Shown here: piece after piece, positions 49,900-59,158 of the stretch | How the letters are laid out: the number at the start of each line of letters is the position of its first letter | Numbering within the stretch: position 1 is the stretch's first letter | DNA from: UBA10183 sp041653835 | GTDB lineage: Bacteria > Omnitrophota > Gorgyraeia > Gorgyraeales > Gorgyraeaceae | Direction: 5' to 3' | Assembly: GCA_041653835.1 (NCBI GenBank) | Contig: JBAZEP010000004.1 | Coordinates: 1 to 64,000 of the forward strand | DNA: 64,000 bases | Position numbers and translations under genes: made by a program | The notes under the pieces: model-generated | What the model was told of the DNA's origin: nothing | The model's database searches: none | Seen by the model: the letters and a program-made list of their open reading frames with translations, nothing else

Positions 49900-50739
49900 C
49901 TATTCTTCTTTCCAGTGATAAATTTTACCAAGTCTGTCGATAACCGCGGTGATACGCTTTGATTTGTTTTCATTCTCCGGAAAAGATGCTTCCGCCGACA
50001 CCCTGAAAAAATTAGATTTTACGCTAAAAAGGGCCCTGTAATGCGCGATGTATTCCGTGCCGGCGCCAAAATCCCCGAATACAATGTTGAAATTATCTTC
50101 TGTGAAAACCCCGTCATCTTCTGTCCCGGCCCTGGCATCGTCTCCCCTTATATATTCCATGATCTTTTTTATCATCTGGTCATTGCCCAAGGCTATATTC
50201 AAGATATTTTCGCCGGCTGTATTTATATTAACCCTCGGATCAACGCCCCTATAAATAGTAACGTTGTTTTCTATTTTTGAATAGTCAGCGCGCGTAAAAC
50301 CGTCGAGCAAAAACAACTCTTCCATAAACTCAAAACCTTTTTCCCCTTTTTTAATCTTATAATCCAATAATCCCTGGCTGACAGCGTCATTCAATCCAAG
50401 CCTGTCAAGATGTTCCTTGTTTAAAAACGGGCTGTTCAGATTGACCCTCGCGCTTTCATCGTAAGCGCTATACACAACCTTCCCTCCCCCGAACCTGAAT
50501 TCCTTCGGCTTATTCCATGATTCATTAAGAGAGTCATGATCATTTTTATCTTTATTAAATTCCGCCAGCGCCTTCGCCATCCCGGCCCTGGCGAGATATA
50601 ACGACTTTATGGCCGCGGACTCGTATTTGGCTAGCCTGATATCCGCCGTAGAATTATAAGAAACGGCTATCCCGAACAGCGACAAAATAATCAGCGTCCA
50701 TAAAACAAATATCAGTATGCCTGCTCTTTCGTTTTTCAT
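49900..50739 (-). CDS. gspK: Minor pseudopilin GspK
   Basis: 279 residues with a prepilin signal (MKNERAG, then ILIFVLWTLIILSLFGIAV) and the GspK body: SLYLARAGMAKALAEF, DESARVNLNSPFLN, and VNINTAGENILNIALG, a helical domain characteristic of the pseudopilus tip. It lacks Glu5 in the mature helix, as is normal for GspK. It overlaps gspJ by 4 bp. Confidence 0.9.
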   Translation of the reverse strand: MKNERAGILIFVLWTLIILSLFGIAVSYNSTADIRLAKYESAAIKSLYLARAGMAKALAEFNKDKNDHDSLNESWNKPKEFRFGGGKVVYSAYDESARVNLNSPFLNKEHLDRLGLNDAVSQGLLDYKIKKGEKGFEFMEELFLLDGFTRADYSKIENNVTIYRGVDPRVNINTAGENILNIALGNDQMIKKIMEYIRGDDARAGTEDDGVFTEDNFNIVFGDFGAGTEYIAHYRALFSVKSNFFRVSAEASFPENENKSKRITAVIDRLGKIYHWKEE

Positions 50740-51332
50740 TCCGCGCCTAACGCCCCCTGTGGAATAAATATTATCTTGTGATATATTCCTTCATCCAGGT
50801 CTGTTTTAAAATTGATCTTTACTGCCAGCGGCAATTTTTCCTGGGGATATCCCCACTCATCCTTCCATTTAATACCTTTTGAACCGTCGTTCGATCCGTA
50901 CGCGTATTCAAAATCTATTGAATCCGCGAAAAAGACAAATTCTTCCGTACCTTCCTCTCCTGTCCATTCCGCGCCCGTAAAGATATTTTTTGTTTTCATG
51001 AGCGCTTTCGAACCGGTATTTTTATCTTCCGTTATATAATAAGTTATGATGTAAATCTTGTCCTTATCTTCGCCTGCCGCGACAATAGGAAACATAACGC
51101 TTGAAGAAAAACCCCTGAAAGGCGCCTCGGAGAAAAAGAATGAACCTCTCAGCTCCTTCTGGATCCTTAACAACGCTGTCCTTATTTTTTGAAGCTCCCG
51201 GCTTTCGTCTCCCTTATGCCATGCCTTAATACCCGCGCCAAAAGAAGCGTATATGGAAACCGCGATAACCGCCATTATCGCCACGGCTACCATAAGTTCC
51301 ATAAGTGTAAAAGCCCTGCGTGTCATAAACAT
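50736..51332 (-). CDS. gspJ: Minor pseudopilin GspJ
   Basis: 198 residues, with a leader ending RRA before FTLMELMVAVAIMAVIAVSIYASF and the GspJ body with a LLRIQKELRGSFFF helix. The residue before the cleavage site is Ala, not the usual Gly. ATG at 51332, or at 51326 in an ATGA overlap with gspI. It is expected to form the tip complex with GspI and GspK. Confidence 0.85.
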   Translation of the reverse strand: MFMTRRAFTLMELMVAVAIMAVIAVSIYASFGAGIKAWHKGDESRELQKIRTALLRIQKELRGSFFFSEAPFRGFSSSVMFPIVAAGEDKDKIYIITYYITEDKNTGSKALMKTKNIFTGAEWTGEEGTEEFVFFADSIDFEYAYGSNDGSKGIKWKDEWGYPQEKLPLAVKINFKTDLDEGIYHKIIFIPQGALGAE

Positions 51333-51694
51333 GTCGAGACCGATAACTCCTCTTCCTTATTTTTGCCGCGCCATGAAACCTTGAGGTTCATTTCTTTGCA
51401 AGAACCGTCCGCGGATCCTGTAATGTCCATCTCCCACGAAAATCTGGCGTCAAAAGCGCTGAACACACCTTTTGACGAGCCTTCTTCCGCGCCACTATTA
51501 TAGACCTCTATCATTTTTTCTTCAAGTACAAGGCCCGCCTTAAAACAATCCCTGGAAAACTCGATCGCCCTTAATAAATTTGTCAAAGAACCCAGTATCA
51601 ACACAATACCCAGTGACAATATCGAGATACTTACCATTATCTCGAGCAGTAAAAAACCTTTGTCTCCCTGTTTATTGCCAGTTGACAATATCAT
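51323..51694 (-). CDS. gspI: Minor pseudopilin GspI
   Basis: About 123 residues: leader ending GDKG, then FLLLEIMVSISILSLGIVLILGSL with Glu5, then AGLVLEEKMIEVY and a small beta domain. ATG at 51694 overlaps gspG by 23 bp; the frame opens further up at 51796, but that part lies inside gspG. Size and position between gspG and gspJ fit GspI. Confidence 0.82.
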   Translation of the reverse strand: MILSTGNKQGDKGFLLLEIMVSISILSLGIVLILGSLTNLLRAIEFSRDCFKAGLVLEEKMIEVYNSGAEEGSSKGVFSAFDARFSWEMDITGSADGSCKEMNLKVSWRGKNKEEELSVSTCL

Positions 51695-52076
51695 CCGCCC
51701 CGCCTTCTGCTCCGTCCGGGCCGCAAGAATAGAGGTCATAATCTCCTGCCCTGTCCCCGGGGAATTTATACATATATCTCCTCCCCCATGGATCAAGGGG
51801 CTGTTTCTTAAGGTACGGGCCTTTCCATTTCACGGCTGAAGCGGGTTTTGCGAGCAGGGCATCCAAACCCTCTTCCGTAGCCGGATATTTTCCGGTATCA
51901 AGCTCGTACAGGTCAAGCGCTACCGCGATATTAGCATTTATATCCGCCTTAACAGCGGCTATCCTGGCTTCTTCGGAACGGCCCGCGAGCCTCGGAACCA
52001 CCATAGAAACCAAAACACCGATAATAACCACTACCAGCATCAATTCAATAAGGGTAAACCCTTTTTTATTTTTCAT
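51672..52076 (-). CDS. gspG: Major pseudopilin GspG
   Basis: 134 residues: leader MKNKKG, then FTLIELMLVVVIIGVLVSMVVPRL with Glu5. It is followed by the GspG hallmarks LDLYELDTGKYPATEEGLDAL, GPYLKKQPLDPWG and the calcium loop DLYSCGPDGAEGGADDI. ATG at 52076 is preceded by GGAGAGG; earlier starts at 52088 and a TTG at 52100 exist. It forms the shaft of the pseudopilus. Confidence 0.93.
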   Translation of the reverse strand: MKNKKGFTLIELMLVVVIIGVLVSMVVPRLAGRSEEARIAAVKADINANIAVALDLYELDTGKYPATEEGLDALLAKPASAVKWKGPYLKKQPLDPWGRRYMYKFPGDRAGDYDLYSCGPDGAEGGADDIVNWQ

Positions 52077-52096
52077 CCGCCTCTCCATCCCCCGGC

Positions 52097-53296
52097 TCAA
52101 TAGACTGCCAGCGACAGCTGGAATATGGGCAAAAACACCGCTATCACGATGAATCCCACAAGCGCGCCCATAACCAGGATAAAAACCGGTTCCATAAGGG
52201 CTATGGCTATTTTCATGTCCCTCTCCAGCTCTATCTCGTAATTCCGGGCAATATTCGATAGCGCCTTATCCAAAAACCCGCCCGCTTCTCCCGCCGCCGC
52301 CATATCAGCCAGGAACACAGGAAAGTCTTTTTTCTTTTTTATCGACGAGGCGAAACCCGTTCCTGCTTTTATATCATCATGTATCTCTTCTATATTTTTT
52401 CTTATTACGCTATTAGTTACCACTCCCGAAACTATAGCCAGAGAATTCAGCATAGGAACCCCGTTTTTAAGCAGCATGGAAAGGGTCTTTGAAAATCTCA
52501 TGAATTCATTTTCTTTGACAAGCCTGCCGAGAACGGGCATTCTCAGCCGCATAGCATCTATTTTATTCTTTATTGCGGGATTCGAGCCGCTGCCGCCGAT
52601 TAAAAAGGCTGCAGCTCCTGCGAAAACCATGACAGGTATCCAATATGCCCGCAGGAAATCCCCTGTCCATATAAGCACCCGCGTCGGAAAAGGCAGTTTG
52701 CCGCCCATATCCGCGAACATCCCTGCCATCCTCGGCGCGATAAATCCGGTTAAAATAACTATCGTGAAAATGCCTGTTATCGCCGTAAGGCACGGGTACG
52801 CCAGCGCCGCTATAAGTCTCGAGCGCAGATCTTCGTCCTTATCCAGAAAATCCGCCATGCCTGACAGCACCTCGCCTATAGATCCGGATTCCTCGCCCGA
52901 ACGGACTATATTTATATACAATTCCGGAAAAGCGCCGGGATATTCTTTTAACGCTTCTGAAAAATGGCCGCCTTTCTCGATGCTGCCCCTGATACCGCGG
53001 ATCATTATTTTCAGATTATTGTTTTCCGTTTGATTTTCTACCACGCCTGACGCGCCGTAAAGCGTCATGCCGGAATTTAAAAGTTCGGACAGGCGTCTTG
53101 TAAAATAAGCTATATCTTTAGGCCTTATCCGTTGTCCGGCGGCCCCGGTTTCGCACAGCGGCTCTTCCCATACGCGCACGGGAAAATATCCGGACAGGAC
53201 AAGTTTATTTACGGCTGAATTTTCAGAGCCCGCCTCTATTATCCCTTCCACGGCTTCGGCCCGGGCTGTTCTCGCTTTGTACGCGAACCTGGCCAC
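52097..53296 (-). CDS. gspF: Inner-membrane platform protein GspF
   Basis: 399 residues, T2SF family: two related cytoplasmic domains (DIAYFTRRLSELLNSGMTLY and FMRFSKTLSMLLKNGVPML, each about 120 residues) and three membrane helices, the last at the C terminus (ILVMGALVGFIVIAVFLPIFQL). The short N-terminal RFAYKARTARAEAVEG part is typical. Two bases separate it from gspE. Confidence 0.94.
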   Translation of the reverse strand: MARFAYKARTARAEAVEGIIEAGSENSAVNKLVLSGYFPVRVWEEPLCETGAAGQRIRPKDIAYFTRRLSELLNSGMTLYGASGVVENQTENNNLKIMIRGIRGSIEKGGHFSEALKEYPGAFPELYINIVRSGEESGSIGEVLSGMADFLDKDEDLRSRLIAALAYPCLTAITGIFTIVILTGFIAPRMAGMFADMGGKLPFPTRVLIWTGDFLRAYWIPVMVFAGAAAFLIGGSGSNPAIKNKIDAMRLRMPVLGRLVKENEFMRFSKTLSMLLKNGVPMLNSLAIVSGVVTNSVIRKNIEEIHDDIKAGTGFASSIKKKKDFPVFLADMAAAGEAGGFLDKALSNIARNYEIELERDMKIAIALMEPVFILVMGALVGFIVIAVFLPIFQLSLAVY

Positions 53297-53297
53297 G

Positions 53298-54824
53298 CTA
53301 GTCCTCTTTCGTGACTTTTATTACTTCCTCGACAGTGGTCACGCCGTCCTTTATTTTTTCCCAGCCGTCCATCCTGAGGGTTTTCATGCCTGATCCCAAC
53401 GCTTTATCTTTTATCCTGGCGGAAGACGCCCGTTTTAAAACCATTTCTTTTATCTCATCGGTCATAATTAAAAATTCATATATAGCGGTCCTGCCTTTAT
53501 ATCCCGTAAACTTGCATGATTCACAGCCCCTGCCTTTTAAAATATCCACGCCGGCTATATCAACCGCGCCGAACTCTTTTAATATTTTTGCGCCGGGATC
53601 TATGCGGAATTTACAATCCGGGCAGATAACCCTGACCAGCCTCTGGGCAATAAAACATTCTACCGAGCTCGCGCAGAGATACGGCTCTATGCCCATATCC
53701 AAAAGCCTGGTTATGCCCCCTGAAGCGTCATTTGTGTGTAATGTGCTGAAAACCAGGTGCCCTGTCAGCGCGACCCTTACCGCTATCTCAAGCGTCTCAA
53801 AATCCCTTACTTCTCCCACCATCATAATGTCCGGGTCATGCCTCAGCATAGACCTCAGCCCTGTAGCGAAACCCAGGCCTATTTTAGGGTGCACCTGTAT
53901 CTGGGTAACGCCTTTCAATCTATATTCTATAGGGTCTTCGATGGTAATGATCTTCCTGTCTTTTTCGTTTATTCTCGACAGGCACGCGTAGAGCGTGGTG
54001 GTCTTGCCGCTGCCCGTAGGCCCTGTCACGAAAATAATGCCGTGAGGTTTTTTTATGAGTTTTTCGAGTATTCCCATATTACCGGAAGACAATCCCAGCC
54101 CGGCCAGGTCATAGAGCATGGCATTGGCGAGTATCCTTATGCCTATGCTCTCCCCGAATTGCGCGGGCAATATAGATATCCTGAGGTCTATCGCCCGCCC
54201 GGCTATTTTGATATTTATCCTTCCATCCTGAGGCAGCCTGTGCTCCGCGATATCGAGATTGGCCATGATCTTTATCCTTGAAACTATTGCTGATTTGAAA
54301 TACTCCGTATTCCGCGGAACAGGGATATCATATAAAATACCATCCACCCTGTACCTTATCCTGAGCTCATCTTCATAAGGCTCGATGTGTATGTCCGTGG
54401 CATTATCTTTTACTGCCTGGACAAGCATCTGGTTCACAAACTTGATAATAGACGCGTCCCGCGCCATTTCGTCTATATTATGCGCTTCCTGTTTACGTTC
54501 CGATAAATCCTTTTCCATGCCTCCGGCGCACACTATTTCCTCTATAGTTTCCGCGCCCAGGCCGTAGTATTTTCTGATCGCTTCCGATATTTCCGTAAGA
54601 CTCTCGATAACAGGCTCAACCTTCAACCCCAGGAATAAACCGATCTCGTCCAGGGTATTAACATCCATGGGATTTTCCATCGCTATGGTAAGCGTATCTT
54701 TTTCGAATTTTACAGGCATGACTTTATAATGGCAGGCAAACCTTGCAGGTACCTTTTGGATAACCTCGGGATCTATGCTGAGATTTTTTAGATTAATGGG
54801 CGGCGCAATACCTTGACTGGGCAT
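53298..54824 (-). CDS. gspE: Secretion ATPase GspE
   Basis: 508 residues. The N-terminal N1E domain (about 1-140) binds GspL. The ATPase part has ASIIKFVNQMLVQAVKDNATDIHIEPYE, Walker A TGPTGSGKTTTLY, the Asp box, Walker B MMVGEVRDFET and the His box STLHTND. The zinc module VICPDCKF/CESC near residue 410-440 has four cysteines. First gene of the secretion operon. Its promoter has the -10 7 nt before the ATG, so the message is probably leaderless. Confidence 0.96.
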   Translation of the reverse strand: MPSQGIAPPINLKNLSIDPEVIQKVPARFACHYKVMPVKFEKDTLTIAMENPMDVNTLDEIGLFLGLKVEPVIESLTEISEAIRKYYGLGAETIEEIVCAGGMEKDLSERKQEAHNIDEMARDASIIKFVNQMLVQAVKDNATDIHIEPYEDELRIRYRVDGILYDIPVPRNTEYFKSAIVSRIKIMANLDIAEHRLPQDGRINIKIAGRAIDLRISILPAQFGESIGIRILANAMLYDLAGLGLSSGNMGILEKLIKKPHGIIFVTGPTGSGKTTTLYACLSRINEKDRKIITIEDPIEYRLKGVTQIQVHPKIGLGFATGLRSMLRHDPDIMMVGEVRDFETLEIAVRVALTGHLVFSTLHTNDASGGITRLLDMGIEPYLCASSVECFIAQRLVRVICPDCKFRIDPGAKILKEFGAVDIAGVDILKGRGCESCKFTGYKGRTAIYEFLIMTDEIKEMVLKRASSARIKDKALGSGMKTLRMDGWEKIKDGVTTVEEVIKVTKED

Positions 54825-54831
54825 TAGCTCA

Positions 54832-54859
54832 AGTATAATTGCCGGGAAAGCTAAATCAA
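54832..54859 (-). promoter_or_regulatory. Leaderless-type promoter of the gsp operon
   Basis: TTGATT (54859-54854), a 16-bp spacer, and TATACT (54837-54832). TGAGCTA, 7 nt, separates the -10 from the gspE ATG. No ribosome site is present. Confidence 0.62.
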
Positions 54860-54905
54860 TCGAAAACAGGTCATGTTTTAATGCCCAGTAAGAACAAGAA
54901 GCAGG

Positions 54906-56141
54906 TTATATCTTTTTTACGCAGAGAGTGGCGTTGTGGCCGCCGAAACCGAGGGAATTCGATAAGCAGGCTGTGACCTTTGCCTGTCTGGCTTTATTGG
55001 GTACATAGTCAAGATCACAGTCAGGGTCAGGTGTTTCGTAGTTTATCGTGGGAGGGATAACACCTCTTTCTATAGACAAGCAGCATATGACGAATTCCAC
55101 CGCGCCTGCCGCGCCAAGCTGGTGGCCCAGCATGGATTTAGTGGACGAAATAGCTACTTTTTTAGCCTGGCTTCCGAATGCCTTTTTAATCGCGAGTGTC
55201 TCTATCTTGTCATTAAGCGTTGTGGATGTGCCGTGCGCGTTTATATAAGAAATATCTTCGGGTTTCAGGTTGGCGTCTTTCATGGCATTTACCATACATC
55301 TCGCAGGCCCCTCCGCCTCAGGGTCAGGCGCTGTCATGTGATAAGCGTCTCCTGTCATGCCATAACCAACTATCTCGCCGTATATCCTGGCGTTTCTTTT
55401 TTTCGCGTGTTCCAGTTCCTCTAAAATTACAATACCGCACCCTTCGGACATGACAAATCCGTCCCTGTCCTTATCAAACGGCCTGGATGCTTTTTCTGGT
55501 TCATTATTCCTGGTAGAAAGCGCTTTTAAAGCGCAGAAGCCCGCTATACCGAGAGTAGTGACACAGCTCTCTGTGCCGCCCGCTATCATGATATCCGCGT
55601 CCCCATATTGGATTATCCTCATTGCCTCGCCTATAGCGTGCGAACCCGAAGCGCATGCCGTAGTAGTGCAGAGGTTCGGGCCTTTGACGCCTATCATAAT
55701 GGATATGTGCCCAGCCGCCATATTGACGATAAGCATCGGTATAAGGAAAGGTGTTACGCGCGAAGGGCCTTTTTCAATTATTATTTTATGCTGTTCCTCT
55801 ATTATCCTGAGGCTACCTATGCCCGAACCGACCAGGACGCCTATCCTGTAAGGGTCTTCCTTGGCGACATCCAGGTTCGCGTCTTCAACAGCATTCTTCG
55901 CCGCGGTCACGCCGAACTGGACGAATTTCTCCATCCTCCTCGCGTCCTTGGGAGAGATAAACGGATGCGGCGCAAAATCCTTGACCTCTCCCGCGATACG
56001 CGACTCGTATTTAGACGCGTCAAAATAAGTAAGAGGCCCTATGCCGTTCTTCCCTTTTACGAGGTTATCCCAGAAAATATCTTTTGCGCATCCTATGGGA
56101 GAAACCACGCCCAATCCTGTGACAACAACCCTTCTTTTCAT
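54906..56141 (-). CDS. fabF: Beta-ketoacyl-ACP synthase II
   Basis: Elongates fatty acyl chains on ACP. 411 residues with the Cys-His-His set: Cys in TTACASGSHAIG (about 164), His in INAHGTSTTLND (about 303), and His in KSMLGHQLGAAGA (about 340). GFGGHNATLCVK ends the protein. It lies downstream of acpP, but a strong terminator stands between the two, so it is likely made in smaller amounts than ACP. Ribosome site AAGGA. Confidence 0.97.
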   Translation of the reverse strand: MKRRVVVTGLGVVSPIGCAKDIFWDNLVKGKNGIGPLTYFDASKYESRIAGEVKDFAPHPFISPKDARRMEKFVQFGVTAAKNAVEDANLDVAKEDPYRIGVLVGSGIGSLRIIEEQHKIIIEKGPSRVTPFLIPMLIVNMAAGHISIMIGVKGPNLCTTTACASGSHAIGEAMRIIQYGDADIMIAGGTESCVTTLGIAGFCALKALSTRNNEPEKASRPFDKDRDGFVMSEGCGIVILEELEHAKKRNARIYGEIVGYGMTGDAYHMTAPDPEAEGPARCMVNAMKDANLKPEDISYINAHGTSTTLNDKIETLAIKKAFGSQAKKVAISSTKSMLGHQLGAAGAVEFVICCLSIERGVIPPTINYETPDPDCDLDYVPNKARQAKVTACLSNSLGFGGHNATLCVKKI

Positions 56142-56149
56142 AAGAAATC

Positions 56150-56208
56150 CTTAAAAATAAAGGGGCCAGAAGAGCCTGAAAATCAATCCAATAACTCTTC
56201 TAACCCCT
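56150..56208 (-). terminator. Terminator between acpP and fabF
   Basis: AGGGGTTAGAAGAG pairs with CTCTTCTGGCCCCT (56195-56208 with 56161-56174; two tandem mismatches) and is followed by TTATTTTTAA on the minus strand. fabF lies only 8 bp beyond, so partial read-through would be needed. Confidence 0.75.
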
Positions 56209-56222
56209 GTTTATTCAAAATA

Positions 56223-56462
56223 TTACTTCTTTGTGCCTTTTTCCTCTATATACTTAATGGCGTCGCCTACCGTAGTGATCTTTTCGGCGTCTTCATCCGG
56301 TATCTCTACACCGAATTCTTCTTCAAGCGCCATTACAAGCTCTACGGTATCGAGAGAATCTGCTCCGAGATCATCTATAAAAGATGCCTCGGGAGTTACT
56401 TCCTCCGCTTTTACGCCAAGCTGTTCTGCTATTATTGATTTTACTTTTTCAGCAACTGCCAT
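56223..56462 (-). CDS. acpP: Acyl carrier protein
   Basis: 79 residues, acidic, four helices. The phosphopantetheine attachment Ser36 lies in LGADSLDTVELVM. It is a typical AcpP in length and sequence. A strong ribosome site (AAGGAGG) and a terminator after the gene fit the need for large amounts. Between fabG and fabF. Confidence 0.98.
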   Translation of the reverse strand: MAVAEKVKSIIAEQLGVKAEEVTPEASFIDDLGADSLDTVELVMALEEEFGVEIPDEDAEKITTVGDAIKYIEEKGTKK

Positions 56463-56491
56463 ATAATAATCCTCCTTGTTATTTGCTTTAA

Positions 56492-57241
56492 TTACATCAC
56501 CATTCCGCCGTCTACCTGTATTACCTGGCCTGTTATATATGAAGAGCTTTCGCTCGAAAGGAATATTGCCAACTCCGCCACATCCTTTGCCTCCCCGAAT
56601 CTCGCTAGAGGGATAACGGAAAGCATTTTCTTCTGGACATCCTCGGGCAACTTAGCCGTCATGTCCGTCATTATAAAGCCCGGGGCTATCGCGTTAACAC
56701 ATATATTGCGTGAAGCCAGCTCTTTAGCCACGCTCTTCGTAAGGCCTATAATGCCTGCCTTGGAGGCCGCGTAATTCGCCTGGCCCGCGTTACCCATTAT
56801 TCCAATGATCGAGGCAAGATTGACTATCCTGCCGGACCTCTGCTTCAGCATAACCCTTGAGACTATCTTGGTGCACACAAATGTGCCTTTAAGGTTTACC
56901 GCTATTACCTTATCCCATTCCTCTTCCGACATTCTTAAGAGGAGATTGTCCTTTGTTATGCCCGCATTGTTAATAAGTATATCTATTTTATTAAATTTGT
57001 CAAGAATTTTATCCGTCATTTCCTGTACTTGTTTAGAGTCAGTGACATCAGCCTTAAAAGAGATTGCCTTCCGGCCTAAATCCTCTATATCTTTGACGGT
57101 TTTCTGCGCCTCTTCCGGATTTACATCGCATATGGCGATATCCGCCCCCTGCTTGGCGAACATTATGCCTATCTCCCTGCCAATACCCCTTGCGCCTCCT
57201 GTTATAAGCGCGACTTTACCTTCCAAGGCTGATTCACACAT
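56492..57241 (-). CDS. fabG: 3-oxoacyl-ACP reductase
   Basis: An SDR-family reductase using NADPH, 249 residues. Cofactor loop TGGARGIGREIG, NNAGITKDNLLL, and the catalytic Ser/Tyr/Lys with NYAASKAG (Tyr-x3-Lys). The C-terminal VDGGMVM is the family ending. The protein is complete and typical in size. Between fabD and acpP. Confidence 0.97.
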   Translation of the reverse strand: MCESALEGKVALITGGARGIGREIGIMFAKQGADIAICDVNPEEAQKTVKDIEDLGRKAISFKADVTDSKQVQEMTDKILDKFNKIDILINNAGITKDNLLLRMSEEEWDKVIAVNLKGTFVCTKIVSRVMLKQRSGRIVNLASIIGIMGNAGQANYAASKAGIIGLTKSVAKELASRNICVNAIAPGFIMTDMTAKLPEDVQKKMLSVIPLARFGEAKDVAELAIFLSSESSSYITGQVIQVDGGMVM

Positions 57242-57255
57242 ACAATATTCCTTTC

Positions 57256-58185
57256 TTAATTCGCTAGGTTTTTTATATCTTCCGTAGTTTCTATATTATA
57301 GACCTTTAATTCCGGATTTATCCTACGCAATAATCCTTTAAGAACCTTGCCCGGCCCTATCTCAAGAAATGTATTACAGTCGTCTTTGCTGATCCTTATA
57401 ATGGATTCCTCCCACCTTACAGGGCTATATAACTGCCTTACGAGATTTTCTTTTATTTCCTCAGCGCCTTTTTCATGATCAGCTGTTACATTACTCACAA
57501 CAGGAACCTTCGGCTCGGAAAATTTAGTCCTATCCAGTTCTTTTTTGAATTCCAGGGCCGCCTCTTTCATGAAAGAAGAATGAAAAGGCCCGCTGACATT
57601 CAGGGGAATAGCCTTCTTGGCGCCTTTCGCGCACGCCAAAGCCATTGCTTTCTCAACATCTTCCTTTTTCCCTGATATCACTATCTGTCCGGGAGAATTC
57701 AGGTTAGCTATCTCAGCCTTGGTCTCCCCGCATATTTCTTTCAAATCTCCCATGGCCATCCCCAGTATAGACGCCATGGTGCCGGGATTTTTCTTCGCGG
57801 CATCTTCCATCAACTCGCCTCTCCGCCTGACAAGCTTTACCGCGTCAGAAAACTCCAATACGCCTGAGGCGACCAGCGCGGAATATTCCCCCAGGCTTAA
57901 TCCCGCGCACACTGCGGGAACGGCACATTGTGCTGTCCCCGCAACCTCCAATGCCCGCAAGGCAGCTATACTAGCGGTCAATATCGCCACCTGGCTGTTC
58001 GCTGTCTGCGTCAACTCTTCGATAGGCCCTTCAAAACAAAGCTTTTTAAAATCTAGATCCGGCAGGGCTTTTGCTGCCTGGCCAAAAACCGCTTTCGCCT
58101 CCGGAGAATTATCATAGAGGTCTTTTCCCATGCCCACATATTGCGAACCCTGGCCCGGAAAAATATAACAAACACTGTTTACCAT
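57256..58185 (-). CDS. fabD: Malonyl-CoA:ACP transacylase
   Basis: Loads malonyl onto ACP. 309 residues: FPGQGSQYVGMGKDLY at the start, the nucleophile Ser in CAGLSLGEYSALVASG (about residue 94), and the general base His in VSGPFHSSFM (about 205). It overlaps fabH by 7 bp. Confidence 0.97.
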   Translation of the reverse strand: MVNSVCYIFPGQGSQYVGMGKDLYDNSPEAKAVFGQAAKALPDLDFKKLCFEGPIEELTQTANSQVAILTASIAALRALEVAGTAQCAVPAVCAGLSLGEYSALVASGVLEFSDAVKLVRRRGELMEDAAKKNPGTMASILGMAMGDLKEICGETKAEIANLNSPGQIVISGKKEDVEKAMALACAKGAKKAIPLNVSGPFHSSFMKEAALEFKKELDRTKFSEPKVPVVSNVTADHEKGAEEIKENLVRQLYSPVRWEESIIRISKDDCNTFLEIGPGKVLKGLLRRINPELKVYNIETTEDIKNLAN

Positions 58186-59156
58186 TTTATAACTACTGCC
58201 CCGTATGTTAACCCTGCGCCAAACGCGACAAGGCAGACATTATCGCCTTTTTTGATCCTGCCCTCTTTATACGCCTCTGCCAACGCCACCGCGGTAGAGG
58301 CCGCGGACATATTACCGTATTTTTCTATATTAAAGAATATCTTACTTTCGGGCATGCCCATCTTTTTTGCCACAGCCATCATTATCCTCATATTCGCCTG
58401 GTGAGGTATCAAAAGATTTATATCGCCGCATAAAAGCCCTGCTTTTGTGATCGCCTTGTTCGCGGCGTCGGCCATTACCTTTACCGCGAGCTTGAACACC
58501 TCATTGCCTTCCATTTTCAGGAAATGAAATTTGTTCTTAACGGTTTCTTCCGTGGCAGGCATCCTTGAACCGCCCGCCGGAAGCCTCAAAAGATTCCCGC
58601 CCGAACCGTCACAACCTATGAAATGAGAGACTATCTTCCTCTCTCTGCTTTTCCCTATGACGCACGCGCCTGCCCCGTCGCCGAACAACACGCACGTGGA
58701 ACGATCCTGCCAGTCAACAAGAGAGGTCATTTTTTCCGTGCCTATGACAAGCACATGTTTATAAAGCCCCGAATCCACATAATGTTTCGCCGTAGTAATA
58801 CCGAATATAAAACCCGAACAAGCCGCGTTTATATCGAACGCCGCTGAATTACGCGCGCCTATCTTGTTTTGTATCACGCAGGATGTGGATGGGAACGCCA
58901 TATCGCCCGTTACGGTAGCAGTGATGATCAGATCTATGTCTTCCGGCGTCAGCCCCGCGTCTTTAATAGCGGCCATGGCCGCTTCCGCTCCCATATCGCT
59001 GGCGGCAAATTCTTTAGGGGCTATTCTCCTCTCCCTGATCCCCGTCCTTGTCATTATCCATTCATCCGTCGTATCGACCATCTTTTCCAGGTCTTTATTC
59101 GTCATCTTTCTGGACGGCAGATAACACCCCAACCCAAGTATACCGGCTTGTTCCAT
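58179..59156 (-). CDS. fabH: Beta-ketoacyl-ACP synthase III
   Basis: Condenses acetyl-CoA with malonyl-ACP to start fatty acid synthesis. 325 residues with the Cys-His-Asn triad: Cys in DINAACSGFIFG (about 113), His in LIPHQANMRIM (about 249), and Asn in the FNIEKYGNMSAAS loop (about 279). It starts 2 bp after plsX. Confidence 0.97.
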   Translation of the reverse strand: MEQAGILGLGCYLPSRKMTNKDLEKMVDTTDEWIMTRTGIRERRIAPKEFAASDMGAEAAMAAIKDAGLTPEDIDLIITATVTGDMAFPSTSCVIQNKIGARNSAAFDINAACSGFIFGITTAKHYVDSGLYKHVLVIGTEKMTSLVDWQDRSTCVLFGDGAGACVIGKSRERKIVSHFIGCDGSGGNLLRLPAGGSRMPATEETVKNKFHFLKMEGNEVFKLAVKVMADAANKAITKAGLLCGDINLLIPHQANMRIMMAVAKKMGMPESKIFFNIEKYGNMSAASTAVALAEAYKEGRIKKGDNVCLVAFGAGLTYGAVVIKW

Positions 59157-59158
59157 TA

